Positions 1 through 8,204 of a DNA stretch of 57,553 nt are shown here, piece by piece. The notes under the pieces are model-generated. The model saw nothing but the letters and a program-made list of their open reading frames with translations. It did no database searches and was not told the origin of the DNA. Source of the stretch: Lachnospiraceae bacterium (GTDB lineage Bacteria; Bacillota; Clostridia; Lachnospirales; Lachnospiraceae); contig JAUNOI010000006.1 in NCBI GenBank assembly GCA_030531165.1, positions 1,059 through 58,611 on the forward strand, given 5' to 3'. Both the position numbers and the translations under genes were made by a program. Within the stretch, counting starts at the first letter, position 1; each line of letters begins with the position of its first letter.

Positions 1-1074
1 GTTAATATCTGATAGGATTTGATAGATTTGACTTGCTTCTTTACATGCATATTCAGGTATTCCAAACCAATCTCCTGTCTCTGCCAAACGATTTGCCGGA
101 CATGAATCACATATTTTGGCATATTTGCAAAATCTACATTCATCAACTATATGACTGTTTGGATATTTCTCTGGAAGTTTTGCCCATGCTTCCTTAAAAC
201 CATCTTTAAATGGCTCTGTGAATCCTTGATCTAACAATTCACAGGCATACATACGACCACTCCAACTAATTGCATATTCATTTATTCCAGCACCACAATT
301 CTCAAATAAATATTTTCCTTCGCAAAATACATTATGATTATGAAAATCAAGCTTTCGTATTTCATTTTGTGGTTTCTCTATTTCTCCATTCTTTATCTTT
401 TGTTGAAAATCAAGTAACCATGGATAAATCAATTTAATATTTTCATCTGGAGTTAATCTGACTTTTTGTGGACAAGAAATTCCATTGCGAATTTTATTTA
501 CAACCATCCGACTTACATGAAGTATTTCTTCCTGACCAAACTTCTGTTTTACAAAATCACGCATAGCGGACAAATCTTCTAAATTATCTTTCACAATTGT
601 TGTTCTTATTTCAAAAAGAGAATCTAATTCTGTTAACCTGCTTACACCATCTACAAATCGATCATATCCATCACAACAGCCACACAATCTTTGATACGTA
701 GCATTAGATGCTCCGTACATAGTTACACCTATTTTATGAGGTGGATATCTCCTTAATAATTCCATGATTTCATCTGTTACCATGGTTGCATTCGTATAAA
801 TAGTTAATAAAAATCCCATCTGGGCAATCGCTTCATATATTTTACAGAAATCTGTTCGAAGCATTATCTCGCCACCAGTTAATAATAATCCAAGAGTTCC
901 TGCATCCTTAGCCTGCTCTGCCATATGAATCCACTCACTGGCTGTACGCTCCCGAAGTTTTAATTCGTGCATCTTCTTTTGGTTTACTCGAATCAAGCAC
1001 ATCTTGCATCCCAAGTTACAACGACCGGTCAATTCAAATGTACCATTTAATGGAATACGCTGTTTTTTATTCAT
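1..1074 (-). CDS. Radical SAM/SPASM peptide maturase, 3' end cut by window edge
   Basis: I translated 358 codons from an ATG at 1074 down to base 1 with no stop, so the C-terminus lies outside the window. The radical SAM cluster motif CNLGCKMC (Cys19, 23, 26) binds the 4Fe-4S cluster that cleaves SAM, and TGGE at residues 66-69 is the usual SAM-binding strand. A SPASM domain follows: Cys260 and Cys278, then Cys313, 316, 322 and 325, then Cys344, which normally bind one or two auxiliary clusters. In SPASM enzymes this architecture typically modifies ribosomal peptides, although anaerobic sulfatase maturases share it. The start overlaps the 3' end of the PqqD-like gene by 8 bp, implying translational coupling. 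The PqqD partner makes peptide maturation the better guess. The substrate is not known. Confidence 0.85.
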   Translation of the reverse strand, partial: MNKKQRIPLNGTFELTGRCNLGCKMCLIRVNQKKMHELKLRERTASEWIHMAEQAKDAGTLGLLLTGGEIMLRTDFCKIYEAIAQMGFLLTIYTNATMVTDEIMELLRRYPPHKIGVTMYGASNATYQRLCGCCDGYDRFVDGVSRLTELDSLFEIRTTIVKDNLEDLSAMRDFVKQKFGQEEILHVSRMVVNKIRNGISCPQKVRLTPDENIKLIYPWLLDFQQKIKNGEIEKPQNEIRKLDFHNHNVFCEGKYLFENCGAGINEYAISWSGRMYACELLDQGFTEPFKDGFKEAWAKLPEKYPNSHIVDECRFCKYAKICDSCPANRLAETGDWFGIPEYACKEASQIYQILSDIN

Positions 1075-1348
1075 ATTCTTCTATCATCCTTCTCGCTGTA
1101 AGAAGTTTTAATGTATCCTCTACATCTTTTTCAGCCTGTTCTTTTGAAATATGAAATTTTTCTTGAAGTGCATCACATAGACTAGCAGCATCTGAACCTT
1201 CCTGTAAACAAACCCATAATGCCTTCGCAGAATCATTTAATATAATCACCCCACTAAAGTCTGCAACGCCGGCACCAACCGCAACTAATACAGACGTGTC
1301 TGCAATCTCCCGCAATACATATTCCTTTTTTGCTCTATATCTTTTCAT
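1067..1348 (-). CDS. PqqD-like RiPP recognition protein
   Basis: The 93-residue protein has the PqqD layout: a short beta region with a Val/Ala-rich strand, a central segment in which an I-I-L-N-D-S-A motif is followed by a W (residues ~35-46), and a C-terminal helical part with L...F...E...V...L...L spacing. PqqD-family proteins (RiPP recognition elements) bind the leader of a precursor peptide and deliver it to the cognate radical SAM enzyme; they have no catalytic activity. The start has a purine-rich ribosome site (AAGGAAGAAG) and the stop overlaps the radical SAM start, so the two genes form one translational unit. Family assignment is by pattern and context, not by alignment. Confidence 0.7.
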   Translation of the reverse strand: MKRYRAKKEYVLREIADTSVLVAVGAGVADFSGVIILNDSAKALWVCLQEGSDAASLCDALQEKFHISKEQAEKDVEDTLKLLTARRMIEEYE

Positions 1349-1418
1349 ATAATCTTCTTCCTTTTAAATCTATAAATAACCTCTACAAAACAGTGTATAA
1401 AACAAAATAAATATCAAA

Positions 1419-1478
1419 TCAAGAACAATTATATAATTCTTTCATTTCATTAAAATCATAAAAGGCTAACTCTATCAT
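1419..1478 (-). CDS. Candidate short precursor peptide (19 residues)
   Basis: A 20-codon frame lies 70 bp upstream of the PqqD-like gene on the same strand. It encodes MIELAFYDFNEMKELYNCS and is preceded by AGAGGG five bases before the ATG, a credible ribosome binding site. An in-frame ATG at 1511 would extend it to 30 residues, adding a Gly-Lys-Arg-Asp stretch, but has no ribosome site. Position and a C-terminal Asn-Cys-Ser tail fit a RiPP precursor; the aromatic/Asp/Asn-rich core could be a crosslinking substrate. This is inference: short frames occur by chance in AT-rich DNA and I know no family with this sequence. Confidence 0.3.
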   Translation of the reverse strand: MIELAFYDFNEMKELYNCS

Positions 1479-1678
1479 CAAGTCCCTCTTACCAATTGTA
1501 TAGTTCAACATAAAAATATCGAAATAATCATTCTGACAAAGTTATTTCTTGAAATTAGTACTATAAATTATCATTTTACAGATTTATTATATTATTAGAG
1601 AAAGATGTAGGAACAGCCAATGAAATCTTAAACTATATCTTGTTTCAATCCATGGTTATTATATAAACATTTTTCCTG

Positions 1679-1712
1679 CCTGCCGTATGGACACCTGTAT
1701 CCATACGACAGG
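1679..1712 (-). repeat. 13-bp inverted repeat after recombinase gene
   Basis: CCTGCCGTATGGA (1679-1691) and TCCATACGACAGG (1700-1712) form a stem with an 8-base loop. In the minus-strand transcript the single mismatch becomes a G-U pair, so the stem is complete only in that RNA. It lies 9 bp past the recombinase stop. No U-run follows, so it is a poor intrinsic terminator; it may stabilise the mRNA 3' end or be a recombination-related site. Confidence 0.5.
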
Positions 1713-1720
1713 ACATATCC

Positions 1721-2707
1721 TCAACCAATATATTTTCTATGAGAATTTTTTACATTATTCTGATTTACCATAGCATAATGCATTGTCGTGTCAATTCGGA
1801 CATGTCCAAGAAGCATCTGCACCTGTTCAATCGGCATCCCCTTGTCAATGGCCATAGTCGCCAGAGTTCTTCGAAACTTATGCGGATAGACATGATCAAC
1901 ATGAGTGAGTGATCCAAGTTTTTTCAGCCTTTTTTCTACGCCACTGATTGACAAACGTTCATACGGCGAACGAATCGAAACGAATAACGCTTCATTATTA
2001 TCCGTTCTAGAATCTAAATATTCTTGCAAATGTAATTTTGTTCTCGCATCAAAATATACTTCCCGTTCTTTACTTCCTTTACCAAAAACAATACAAGATC
2101 TCTCCTGAAAATTAATATTCTGCCGATTTAATTTTACCAGTTCCCCTACACGAACTCCAGTGGAAGAAAGAAACTCAATTAACACTAAGTCACGTAGAGC
2201 GGGACAGGCATTTCGTAATACTTCCAAATTTTCGTCTGAAAATGTATCTTTGATTATTTGTTCTGTTTTCACTTTATGAATTCGTCTTGCCGGACTTTTT
2301 ATAATATAATCCTCATCCTCTAGCCATGAAAAAAATCCTGATAAAATGCGGCGTATATTATCCATTGTCACTTTACTTGCATTGTGCTCTTTTTGATGCA
2401 TAGCTAAATATAAGCGCAAATCTTCTGTTGTAATTTTCTTTATATCTTTATCCATCGACACAAGTAATTTATGAATTGTCGAACGATAATAATGAATAGT
2501 TTTCTCCGAACAACCTTCAATTTCTTTTGCTGCAATATACATTCTCAAATAATCATTATTATTTTTCCGATATTGTTCCTCATCTGTTATTTCAATTATA
2601 ATATTTGAAAAACAATCTAATAGGACTTCATGTAATTTATCCATTTGAGTTTCCGAAAGAAATTGGCTCATCTGCGTTCTTATTTCTCTGATTAGTTGTT
2701 CTTTCAT
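1721..2707 (-). CDS. Tyrosine recombinase (XerC/D-like integrase)
   Basis: The 328-residue protein has an N-terminal helical extension, a SAM-like core-binding domain (about residues 50-135) and a C-terminal catalytic domain. The catalytic set is present: Arg186 in STGVRVGEL, Lys210 in the beta-hairpin, His276 and Arg279 in HKFRR, His302 in LLGH and the nucleophile Tyr311. It should therefore be active in site-specific strand exchange. It is longer than XerC/XerD (about 300 residues) because of the N-terminal extension and sits beside the RiPP-like genes, not in a xer context, so it more likely serves a mobile element or a DNA inversion than chromosome dimer resolution. The ATG is fixed by AGGAGG eight bases upstream. 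Confidence 0.85.
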   Translation of the reverse strand: MKEQLIREIRTQMSQFLSETQMDKLHEVLLDCFSNIIIEITDEEQYRKNNNDYLRMYIAAKEIEGCSEKTIHYYRSTIHKLLVSMDKDIKKITTEDLRLYLAMHQKEHNASKVTMDNIRRILSGFFSWLEDEDYIIKSPARRIHKVKTEQIIKDTFSDENLEVLRNACPALRDLVLIEFLSSTGVRVGELVKLNRQNINFQERSCIVFGKGSKEREVYFDARTKLHLQEYLDSRTDNNEALFVSIRSPYERLSISGVEKRLKKLGSLTHVDHVYPHKFRRTLATMAIDKGMPIEQVQMLLGHVRIDTTMHYAMVNQNNVKNSHRKYIG

Positions 2708-2727
2708 TTATTTTCCTCCTTGTTTAT

Positions 2728-2743
2728 GTACAAATTAATGTAC
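2728..2743. promoter_or_regulatory. GTACA-N6-TGTAC palindrome upstream of recombinase
   Basis: A perfect 5-bp inverted repeat (GTACA, six bases, TGTAC) lies about 20 bp upstream of the recombinase start, between an AT-rich TATTAT-like box near 2752 and the ribosome binding site. Its place just past a plausible transcription start would suit an operator, possibly for autoregulation; no regulator is identified. Confidence 0.25.
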
Positions 2744-2884
2744 TTTAACACTTATAATAATTATGGACACAACTATAGAAATTTTATTCAGTTAAATAAT
2801 GATTTATCAGAAATAGTCAGATTATGAAACAATCATAAAGCGTTGGATAATAAAATCGAAAAATAAATAAAACCAAACAAAGAA

Positions 2885-2913
2885 GCAGATAGCTAAATTT
2901 GTTAGCTATCTGC
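2885..2913 (-). terminator. Intrinsic terminator of aspS
   Basis: GCAGATAGCTAA and TTAGCTATCTGC form a perfect 12-bp stem with a 5-base loop, 25 bp past the aspS stop. On the minus strand a U-rich tail follows (TTCTTTGTTTGG, then TTTTATTT). Confidence 0.85.
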
Positions 2914-2937
2914 CCTTTATACGTTTCCGCAAACAAT

Positions 2938-4689
2938 TTATTTTCTCACCTTAATATGCGCTTCACGAAGCTGTAATTCGGAAACCTCGCCAGGAGCGCC
3001 GCACATCAGATCCTGCGCATTACCATTCATTGGGAATGGAATGACTTCACGGATATTTTCTTCATCGCGTAAAAGCATGATCATACGGTCAACACCAGGT
3101 GCCATACCTGCGTGTGGTGGAGCACCGTACTGGAATGCATTGTATAATGCACCGAATTTTTCTTTTAAGTCATCTTCTGTATATCCGGCAATTTCAAATG
3201 CTTTTACCATAATGTCTAAGTTATGGTTACGAACCGCTCCTGAAGATAATTCAACACCGTTACATACGATATCGTACTGGTAAGCCAGAATCTCTTCTGG
3301 ATCTTTCGTATTCAATGCTTCTAAACCGCCTTGTGGCATAGAGAATGGGTTGTGTGTGAAGATGATCTTCTTTTCTTTCTCATCGTATTCATACATTGGA
3401 AAATCATTGATAAAGCAGAAACGGAATGCGTTCTTCTCTAATAAATCCAAACGATTTGCCAGTTCTGTACGAATCTGACCGGCAAATAAGTTTGCCTGTT
3501 TTTCTTTGTCAGAGATGAAGAAGATCGTATCTCCTGCCTGTAAACCAGCGATATCCGCAATTTCCTGCTTCATATCATCCGGAATAAATTTGTCAATCGG
3601 TCCTTTGTAAGTCATATCATCCTGAACCTGAAGATAACCAAGTCCACCCATGCCGATATGTCTTGCGAATGATTCAAATTTTTTATGGAATTTCTTTGAC
3701 ATCTGCTGATGAACATTGATCGCACGAACCGTTGTGCCGTGGAATGGTTCAAATGTACATCTCTGGAAGAAATCCGTCACATCGACAATTTCAAGAGGAT
3801 TGCGCAAATCCGGTTTATCGGTTCCATATTTTAACATTGCATCTGCATAGCTGATGACTGGATATGGAGCAGGTGTCACTGCTGCACCTTCCGGTGCAAA
3901 TTTTTCAAATGTCGCTGTTAACACTTCTTCTCCGGCACGGAATACATCTTCCTGCGTTGCAAAACTCATCTCAAAGTCTAACTGATAAAATTCTCCCGGT
4001 GAACGATCCGCACGTGCATCCTCATCACGGAAACAAGGTGCGATCTGGAAATATTTATCAATTCCAGACACCATCAAAAGCTGTTTGTACTGCTGCGGTG
4101 CCTGTGGCAACGCGTAAAACTTGCCTTTAAACTTACGGGAAGGCACGATATAATCTCTGGCACCTTCCGGTGAAGAGGCACAGAGGATCGGAGTCTGAAT
4201 TTCTAAAAATCCCATCTCTGTCATCTTCTGTCTTAAAAAACTGATAACCTGAGAACGGAATAAAATGTTGTCTTTTACTTTTGTATTACGGAGATCTAAA
4301 TAGCGATATTTTAAACGCACATCTTCACGGACTTCTTTCGAAGTTACGATCTCAAATGGAAGCTGTTTATACACTTTACCGAGCACTTCGATGGATGCTG
4401 CTTCCAGTTCGATTGTTCCGGTCGGAATCTTCGGATTATAGGTTTCCTCGTCGCGCTTTTCTACGATACCTTCAATCGATACACAGTCTTCTCTTGTGAT
4501 CCCCTTTAATAAATCCGTGTTACGCATAACGATCTGCAATACGCCATACATATCTCTCAAATCGATAAAGGAAACGCCGCCGTGGTCGCGGATATTCTCT
4601 ACCCATCCTGCGACTTTGCAAGTTGTTCCGATATCGCTTTCACTGATTTCGTTTAATAATCTGTTACGATAAATATTTGGTGTGTTCAT
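2938..4689 (-). CDS. aspS: Aspartyl-tRNA synthetase
   Basis: At 583 residues this is a full-length bacterial class IIb aspartyl-tRNA synthetase. It opens with the OB-fold anticodon-binding domain (VAGWVENIRDHGGVSFIDLRD), followed by class II motif 2 (FRDEDARADR) and the LDFEMSF segment, a bacterial GAD insertion in the middle, and motif 3 near the C-terminus (GMAPGVDRMIMLL). It charges tRNA-Asp with aspartate in the cytoplasm. The ATG is preceded by AAAGGAG. The gene is monocistronic, with a T-box leader and its own terminator, so its expression should follow tRNA-Asp charging. Confidence 0.97.
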   Translation of the reverse strand: MNTPNIYRNRLLNEISESDIGTTCKVAGWVENIRDHGGVSFIDLRDMYGVLQIVMRNTDLLKGITREDCVSIEGIVEKRDEETYNPKIPTGTIELEAASIEVLGKVYKQLPFEIVTSKEVREDVRLKYRYLDLRNTKVKDNILFRSQVISFLRQKMTEMGFLEIQTPILCASSPEGARDYIVPSRKFKGKFYALPQAPQQYKQLLMVSGIDKYFQIAPCFRDEDARADRSPGEFYQLDFEMSFATQEDVFRAGEEVLTATFEKFAPEGAAVTPAPYPVISYADAMLKYGTDKPDLRNPLEIVDVTDFFQRCTFEPFHGTTVRAINVHQQMSKKFHKKFESFARHIGMGGLGYLQVQDDMTYKGPIDKFIPDDMKQEIADIAGLQAGDTIFFISDKEKQANLFAGQIRTELANRLDLLEKNAFRFCFINDFPMYEYDEKEKKIIFTHNPFSMPQGGLEALNTKDPEEILAYQYDIVCNGVELSSGAVRNHNLDIMVKAFEIAGYTEDDLKEKFGALYNAFQYGAPPHAGMAPGVDRMIMLLRDEENIREVIPFPMNGNAQDLMCGAPGEVSELQLREAHIKVRK

Positions 4690-5049
4690 GAAGTTTCTCC
4701 TTTTACTGCTGATTTGTATTTTGATGGAATGGCTTTCTTCTTATAATATTCTGTAAGCAAAAGAAAGACCATCCATCCATAACGTTTCACTTCGTCAGGA
4801 CGAACAGCCATGTCCGCGGTACCACCTGATTTACTGCCTAGCAGTCTCTTATCGGCTATAAAACCCTGCCTGCTCACGTGAGGCTTCCGGCGCACCTACT
4901 AAAAGTCTTCTATATAATTATAGGAAAATCTCCGTTCAGATTGCAGCTAGGAAGTGTTATTCACATAGTCTCATTCTTACGGGGTTTCCACTGTCTCCCG
5001 CTCACTGGAAGCGAGCTTCTATGCTACTTCTCTTCGTCATCGCCGTTAG
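4690..5049 (-). promoter_or_regulatory. T-box riboswitch leader of aspS
   Basis: The roughly 350-nt leader contains the T-box signature AGGTGGTACCGCGG (4827 down to 4814), which pairs with the NCCA end of uncharged tRNA. Upstream lies a Stem I-like region with AGAGAAGTAGC near its base. A GAC triplet at 4970-4968 lies in the expected zone and would read tRNA-Asp, but I assign it only tentatively. Between the T-box and aspS there is a small TTCGTC/GACGAA hairpin and a later U-rich run near 4757; I could not resolve one clear terminator stem, so the control could be transcriptional or could hide the ribosome site. Confidence 0.88.
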
Positions 5050-5054
5050 AAATA

Positions 5055-5084
5055 ACTATACCTTATTTCGGGAATACTTGTCAA
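5055..5084 (-). promoter_or_regulatory. Sigma-A promoter of aspS leader
   Basis: TTGACA (5084-5079), an 18-bp spacer and TATAGT (5060-5055) sit directly upstream of the T-box leader, giving a start near 5048. Confidence 0.8.
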
Positions 5085-5153
5085 TTATTTATAGAAGAAA
5101 AATTGCAGTTTTACCGAGCAGAAATCAATCATCGATGATAGAAAATGAATCTT

Positions 5154-5957
5154 CTATGATATAATTCCCCAATGCTTCAATGCATATGCAATTCCTTCTT
5201 CTTCCACATTCTTTGTCACAAAATCCGCCACTTCTTCTACGATCTCGCTGTGCTTTCCCATGATCGTCGCATGCCCTGCTGCTTTTAGCATCGTATAGTC
5301 ATTCTCGCTGTCACCAAATGCGTATACATTCTCTCTCGGATAGCCGGACTTCTGCAGGATTGCCTCCAATGCCGATCCCTTCGTACATCCCTTTGGCATA
5401 ATCTCTGCATAATCTTCGGTCGGATGATGGATCATCTCCAGTTCCTCACAAAACAGGGCTTCTAATTCCGCATAGACTTCCGGATCCTCATACATCACCG
5501 TCATTTTATTAAAACCGATATCGTACTGGTCCTCCCACTGTCCAAACTTCGAACGATCCAGCCCAAAATACTCCATAATCCTCTCATAGATCGCTGAACC
5601 GACTTTGGAACAATAAGAAAAATCCTGTGTCTCATAATCTGCATAGATCAGATCATCTTTTCCTTCGAGAAAGGAATTGAATCGGCGCAATACATCCGTA
5701 TCAACGGTCCGGTTCTCATATTCTGTCCCTTTGATCCGTGCATATGCTCCGTTCGTCGTAATAAATCCATCAAATAAATACTTGACCGGCTCTACCATCG
5801 AAATACTTCTTCCAGATGCCAAAATGGTAAGATACCCTCTCTTACGAGCAGTCTGAAGTGCTTCGATCGTCGTTTCACTGATCTCGTGGATACCGATGCT
5901 TCCATCTACTAATGTGCCATCATAATCAAACAAAAGTAATCCCTTGCTGTCTAACAT
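5154..5957 (-). CDS. Cof-type HAD-IIB phosphatase
   Basis: The protein has HAD motif I (LLLFDYDGTLVDG, nucleophile and acid Asp), motif II in ILASGRS, and motif III/IV in AFGDSENDYTMLKAAG, which together with a roughly 85-residue C2B cap place it in the Cof/YidA branch. These enzymes dephosphorylate sugar phosphates and other small phosphometabolites; the substrate cannot be told from sequence. I place the start at the ATG at 5957 because AAAGGAG lies eight bases upstream, giving 267 residues; an upstream in-frame ATG at 5993 would add 12 residues without a ribosome site. The stop is 70 bp upstream of the aspS promoter. Confidence 0.9.
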   Translation of the reverse strand: MLDSKGLLLFDYDGTLVDGSIGIHEISETTIEALQTARKRGYLTILASGRSISMVEPVKYLFDGFITTNGAYARIKGTEYENRTVDTDVLRRFNSFLEGKDDLIYADYETQDFSYCSKVGSAIYERIMEYFGLDRSKFGQWEDQYDIGFNKMTVMYEDPEVYAELEALFCEELEMIHHPTEDYAEIMPKGCTKGSALEAILQKSGYPRENVYAFGDSENDYTMLKAAGHATIMGKHSEIVEEVADFVTKNVEEEGIAYALKHWGIIS

Positions 5958-6034
5958 AATTTTCTCCTTTTTGTGTGGTTCTACCATTATCATAAGAAAA
6001 TTTTATCATATATGCAAGGGATTTTTTGATTATC

Positions 6035-6063
6035 TTGCACAAAAACATTTGAAATGGTATCAT
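6035..6063 (+). promoter_or_regulatory. Probable promoter of malic enzyme operon
   Basis: TTGCAC, a 17-bp spacer and TATCAT lie 45 bp upstream of the malic enzyme start, on the far side of the divergent phosphatase gene. Confidence 0.6.
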
Positions 6064-6107
6064 AATGAAAGATTGAAATTGATAGAAATGGATAGGAGGA
6101 TTTCCAT

Positions 6108-7256
6108 ATGACGAATAGTGAGAAAGCGTTAAAGCTTCATGAAGAATGGAATGGCAAGATTACAACAACTTCCAAATGCGAAGTAAAGACAAAGGAAGAT
6201 CTGGCACTGGCCTATACACCTGGGGTTGCAGAACCATGTAAAGTAATTGCAAAAGATCCCGAAGCAGCTTATACCTATACGATCAAGTCCAATACGATTG
6301 CTGTTGTTTCCGATGGAAGCGCGGTTCTCGGCCTTGGCAATATCGGTGCCAAAGCAGCAATGCCTGTTATGGAGGGAAAATGCGTATTATTCAAAGAGTT
6401 TGGCGATGTCAACGCTTTTCCGATCTGCTTAGATACACAGGATGTCGATGAGATCGTTGATACGGTCGTACGAATCGCACCTGCATTCGGTGGCATTAAT
6501 CTGGAAGATATTTCTGCTCCAAGATGCATCGAAATCGAGAACAAATTAAAAGAAAAACTGGACATCCCGGTTTTCCATGACGATCAGCACGGTACTGCAA
6601 TCGTTGTATTGGCTGGAGTCATCAACGCAATGAAAGTGACCGGTAAAGAGAAGGAGACGAGCAAGGTCGTGATCAACGGCTGCGGCTCTGCCGGAATGGC
6701 AATCGGTAAACTTCTGCTCCGTTACGGTTTCAAGGATGTGACAATGTGCGATATCAACGGCATCGTCGGTAAAGATACCGAAGGTTTGAACTGGGCTCAG
6801 AAAGAGATGGCCGAAATGACAAATTTAAGAAATGCAAAGGGCACACTCGCTGACGCATTAGTCGGTGCTGATATTTTTGTCGGTGTTTCTGCACCGGGAA
6901 TCGTATCTCAGGAGATGGTCGCTTCCATGGCGGACGATGCGATCCTCTTTGCGATGGCCAATCCAGTTCCGGAGATCATGCCTGATCTCGCACGCGAAGC
7001 CGGAGCAAGAGTTGTCGGAACCGGACGTTCTGACTTCCCAAATCAGGTCAATAATGTCGAAGTATTCCCGGGAATTTTTAAAGGTGCTTTAGAAGGACGC
7101 GCGACTGCGATCACGGAAGATATGAAGTTGGCTGCCGCAATTGCGATCGCTTCTCTGATTCCAGAAGAGGAATTAAGCGATACCAATATTCTTCCGGCAC
7201 CATTTGATCCACGCCTTGCGGACACGGTTGCAAAAGCGGTAAAGGATCATATTTAA
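6108..7256 (+). CDS. NAD(P)-dependent malic enzyme, short form
   Basis: This 382-residue protein is the short prokaryotic malic enzyme type, oxidatively decarboxylating malate to pyruvate. The malic N-domain carries ALAYTPGVAEPC (with the catalytic Tyr) and the catalytic/metal segment FHDDQHGTAIVV; the dinucleotide fold shows GCGSAGMAIGKLL. A strong AGGAGG precedes the ATG. It leads a plus-strand set with the radical SAM gene starting one base past its stop, so the two are translationally linked although no functional link is known. With citrate synthase elsewhere in the window it suggests partial, anabolic C4/C6 acid metabolism. NAD versus NADP preference is not decided here. Confidence 0.93.
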   Translation: MTNSEKALKLHEEWNGKITTTSKCEVKTKEDLALAYTPGVAEPCKVIAKDPEAAYTYTIKSNTIAVVSDGSAVLGLGNIGAKAAMPVMEGKCVLFKEFGDVNAFPICLDTQDVDEIVDTVVRIAPAFGGINLEDISAPRCIEIENKLKEKLDIPVFHDDQHGTAIVVLAGVINAMKVTGKEKETSKVVINGCGSAGMAIGKLLLRYGFKDVTMCDINGIVGKDTEGLNWAQKEMAEMTNLRNAKGTLADALVGADIFVGVSAPGIVSQEMVASMADDAILFAMANPVPEIMPDLAREAGARVVGTGRSDFPNQVNNVEVFPGIFKGALEGRATAITEDMKLAAAIAIASLIPEEELSDTNILPAPFDPRLADTVAKAVKDHI

Positions 7257-7257
7257 G

Positions 7258-8187
7258 ATGGGACATACCGACTGGCACGGAAAACGATTTTATTCTTTTG
7301 ACAGCTATATTAAGAATACATTTGGACAGAAATTATACAAAGTATCTTTGGATGCCGGATGTTCCTGCCCAAACAGAGACGGAACTCTCGGTTTCGGCGG
7401 CTGCACATTCTGCAGCGCCGAAGGTTCCGGAGACTTTGCTTCTTCCCGGAACCAATCCATTGCATCGCAGATTGAAGACGGCATCGCACTGATTGCGGAC
7501 AAATCAGACGCCAAATGCTTTATTGCCTATTTTCAGGCATTTACAAGCACATATGATTCCGTTGACCGTCTAAGGGAAAAGTTTTTTGCCGCAGCAAACC
7601 ATCCAAAGATTGCCGCCATTTCGATTGGAACCCGTCCGGACTGTCTCCCTGGCGAAATTCTGGATCTGTTAGCCGAACTACATGCGACAAAACCAGTTTT
7701 TGTTGAACTCGGGTTACAGACGATACATGAAAACACTGCCCGCAATTTTCATCGCGGATATTCTCTGGATATATTTGAAAAGGCAGTTTCTGATCTGCAT
7801 CAACTGCACATTCCGATCGTCGTTCACCTAATCCTTGGACTTCCGGAAGAATCAAAAGCACAGATGCTCGAATCCGTCCGGTATATGAATACGCTGCCCA
7901 TCCACGGTGTAAAATTATCCATGCTCCATGTTTTAAAAAATACTGCAATGGGAAATGACTATATCAGACATCCCTTTCCGGTATTTGAATTAGAGGAATA
8001 TGTGGATTTTCTGATTCAATGTCTCGAACATCTGCGCACGGACATTGTCATTCACCGCATTACCGGAGATGGACCAAAAGATTTATTAATTGCTCCGCGC
8101 TGGAGTCTGAACAAACGACTGGTACTCAATACCATCGCTCATGAAATGAAAATTCGAAACACCTATCAGGGACTGCAATACCCATAA
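7258..8187 (+). CDS. TIGR01212 family radical SAM protein (YhcC-like)
   Basis: The 309-residue protein starts with the family hallmark FGQKLYKVSLDAGCSCPNRDG and then GGCTFCSAEGSGDF; the radical SAM cysteines are spaced C-X9-C-X2-C, unlike the usual CX3CX2C. This spacing and the N-terminal sequence match the YhcC/YtqA (TIGR01212) group, whose reaction has not been settled as far as I know. Downstream segments IGTRPDCL and VELGLQT are typical of Elp3-like radical SAM folds. The start lies one base after the malic enzyme stop and there is no room for a separate promoter. Confidence 0.9.
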   Translation: MGHTDWHGKRFYSFDSYIKNTFGQKLYKVSLDAGCSCPNRDGTLGFGGCTFCSAEGSGDFASSRNQSIASQIEDGIALIADKSDAKCFIAYFQAFTSTYDSVDRLREKFFAAANHPKIAAISIGTRPDCLPGEILDLLAELHATKPVFVELGLQTIHENTARNFHRGYSLDIFEKAVSDLHQLHIPIVVHLILGLPEESKAQMLESVRYMNTLPIHGVKLSMLHVLKNTAMGNDYIRHPFPVFELEEYVDFLIQCLEHLRTDIVIHRITGDGPKDLLIAPRWSLNKRLVLNTIAHEMKIRNTYQGLQYP

Positions 8188-8204
8188 ATAAGGAGTGATG
8201 ATCC

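Noticed and set aside
4686-4895. 69-codon minus-strand frame upstream of aspS
   Set aside because: It lies wholly in the T-box leader and is explained by that RNA.
7541-7948. 135-codon minus-strand frame opposite the radical SAM gene
   Set aside because: Antisense to a well-recognised protein and no ribosome site or family match.
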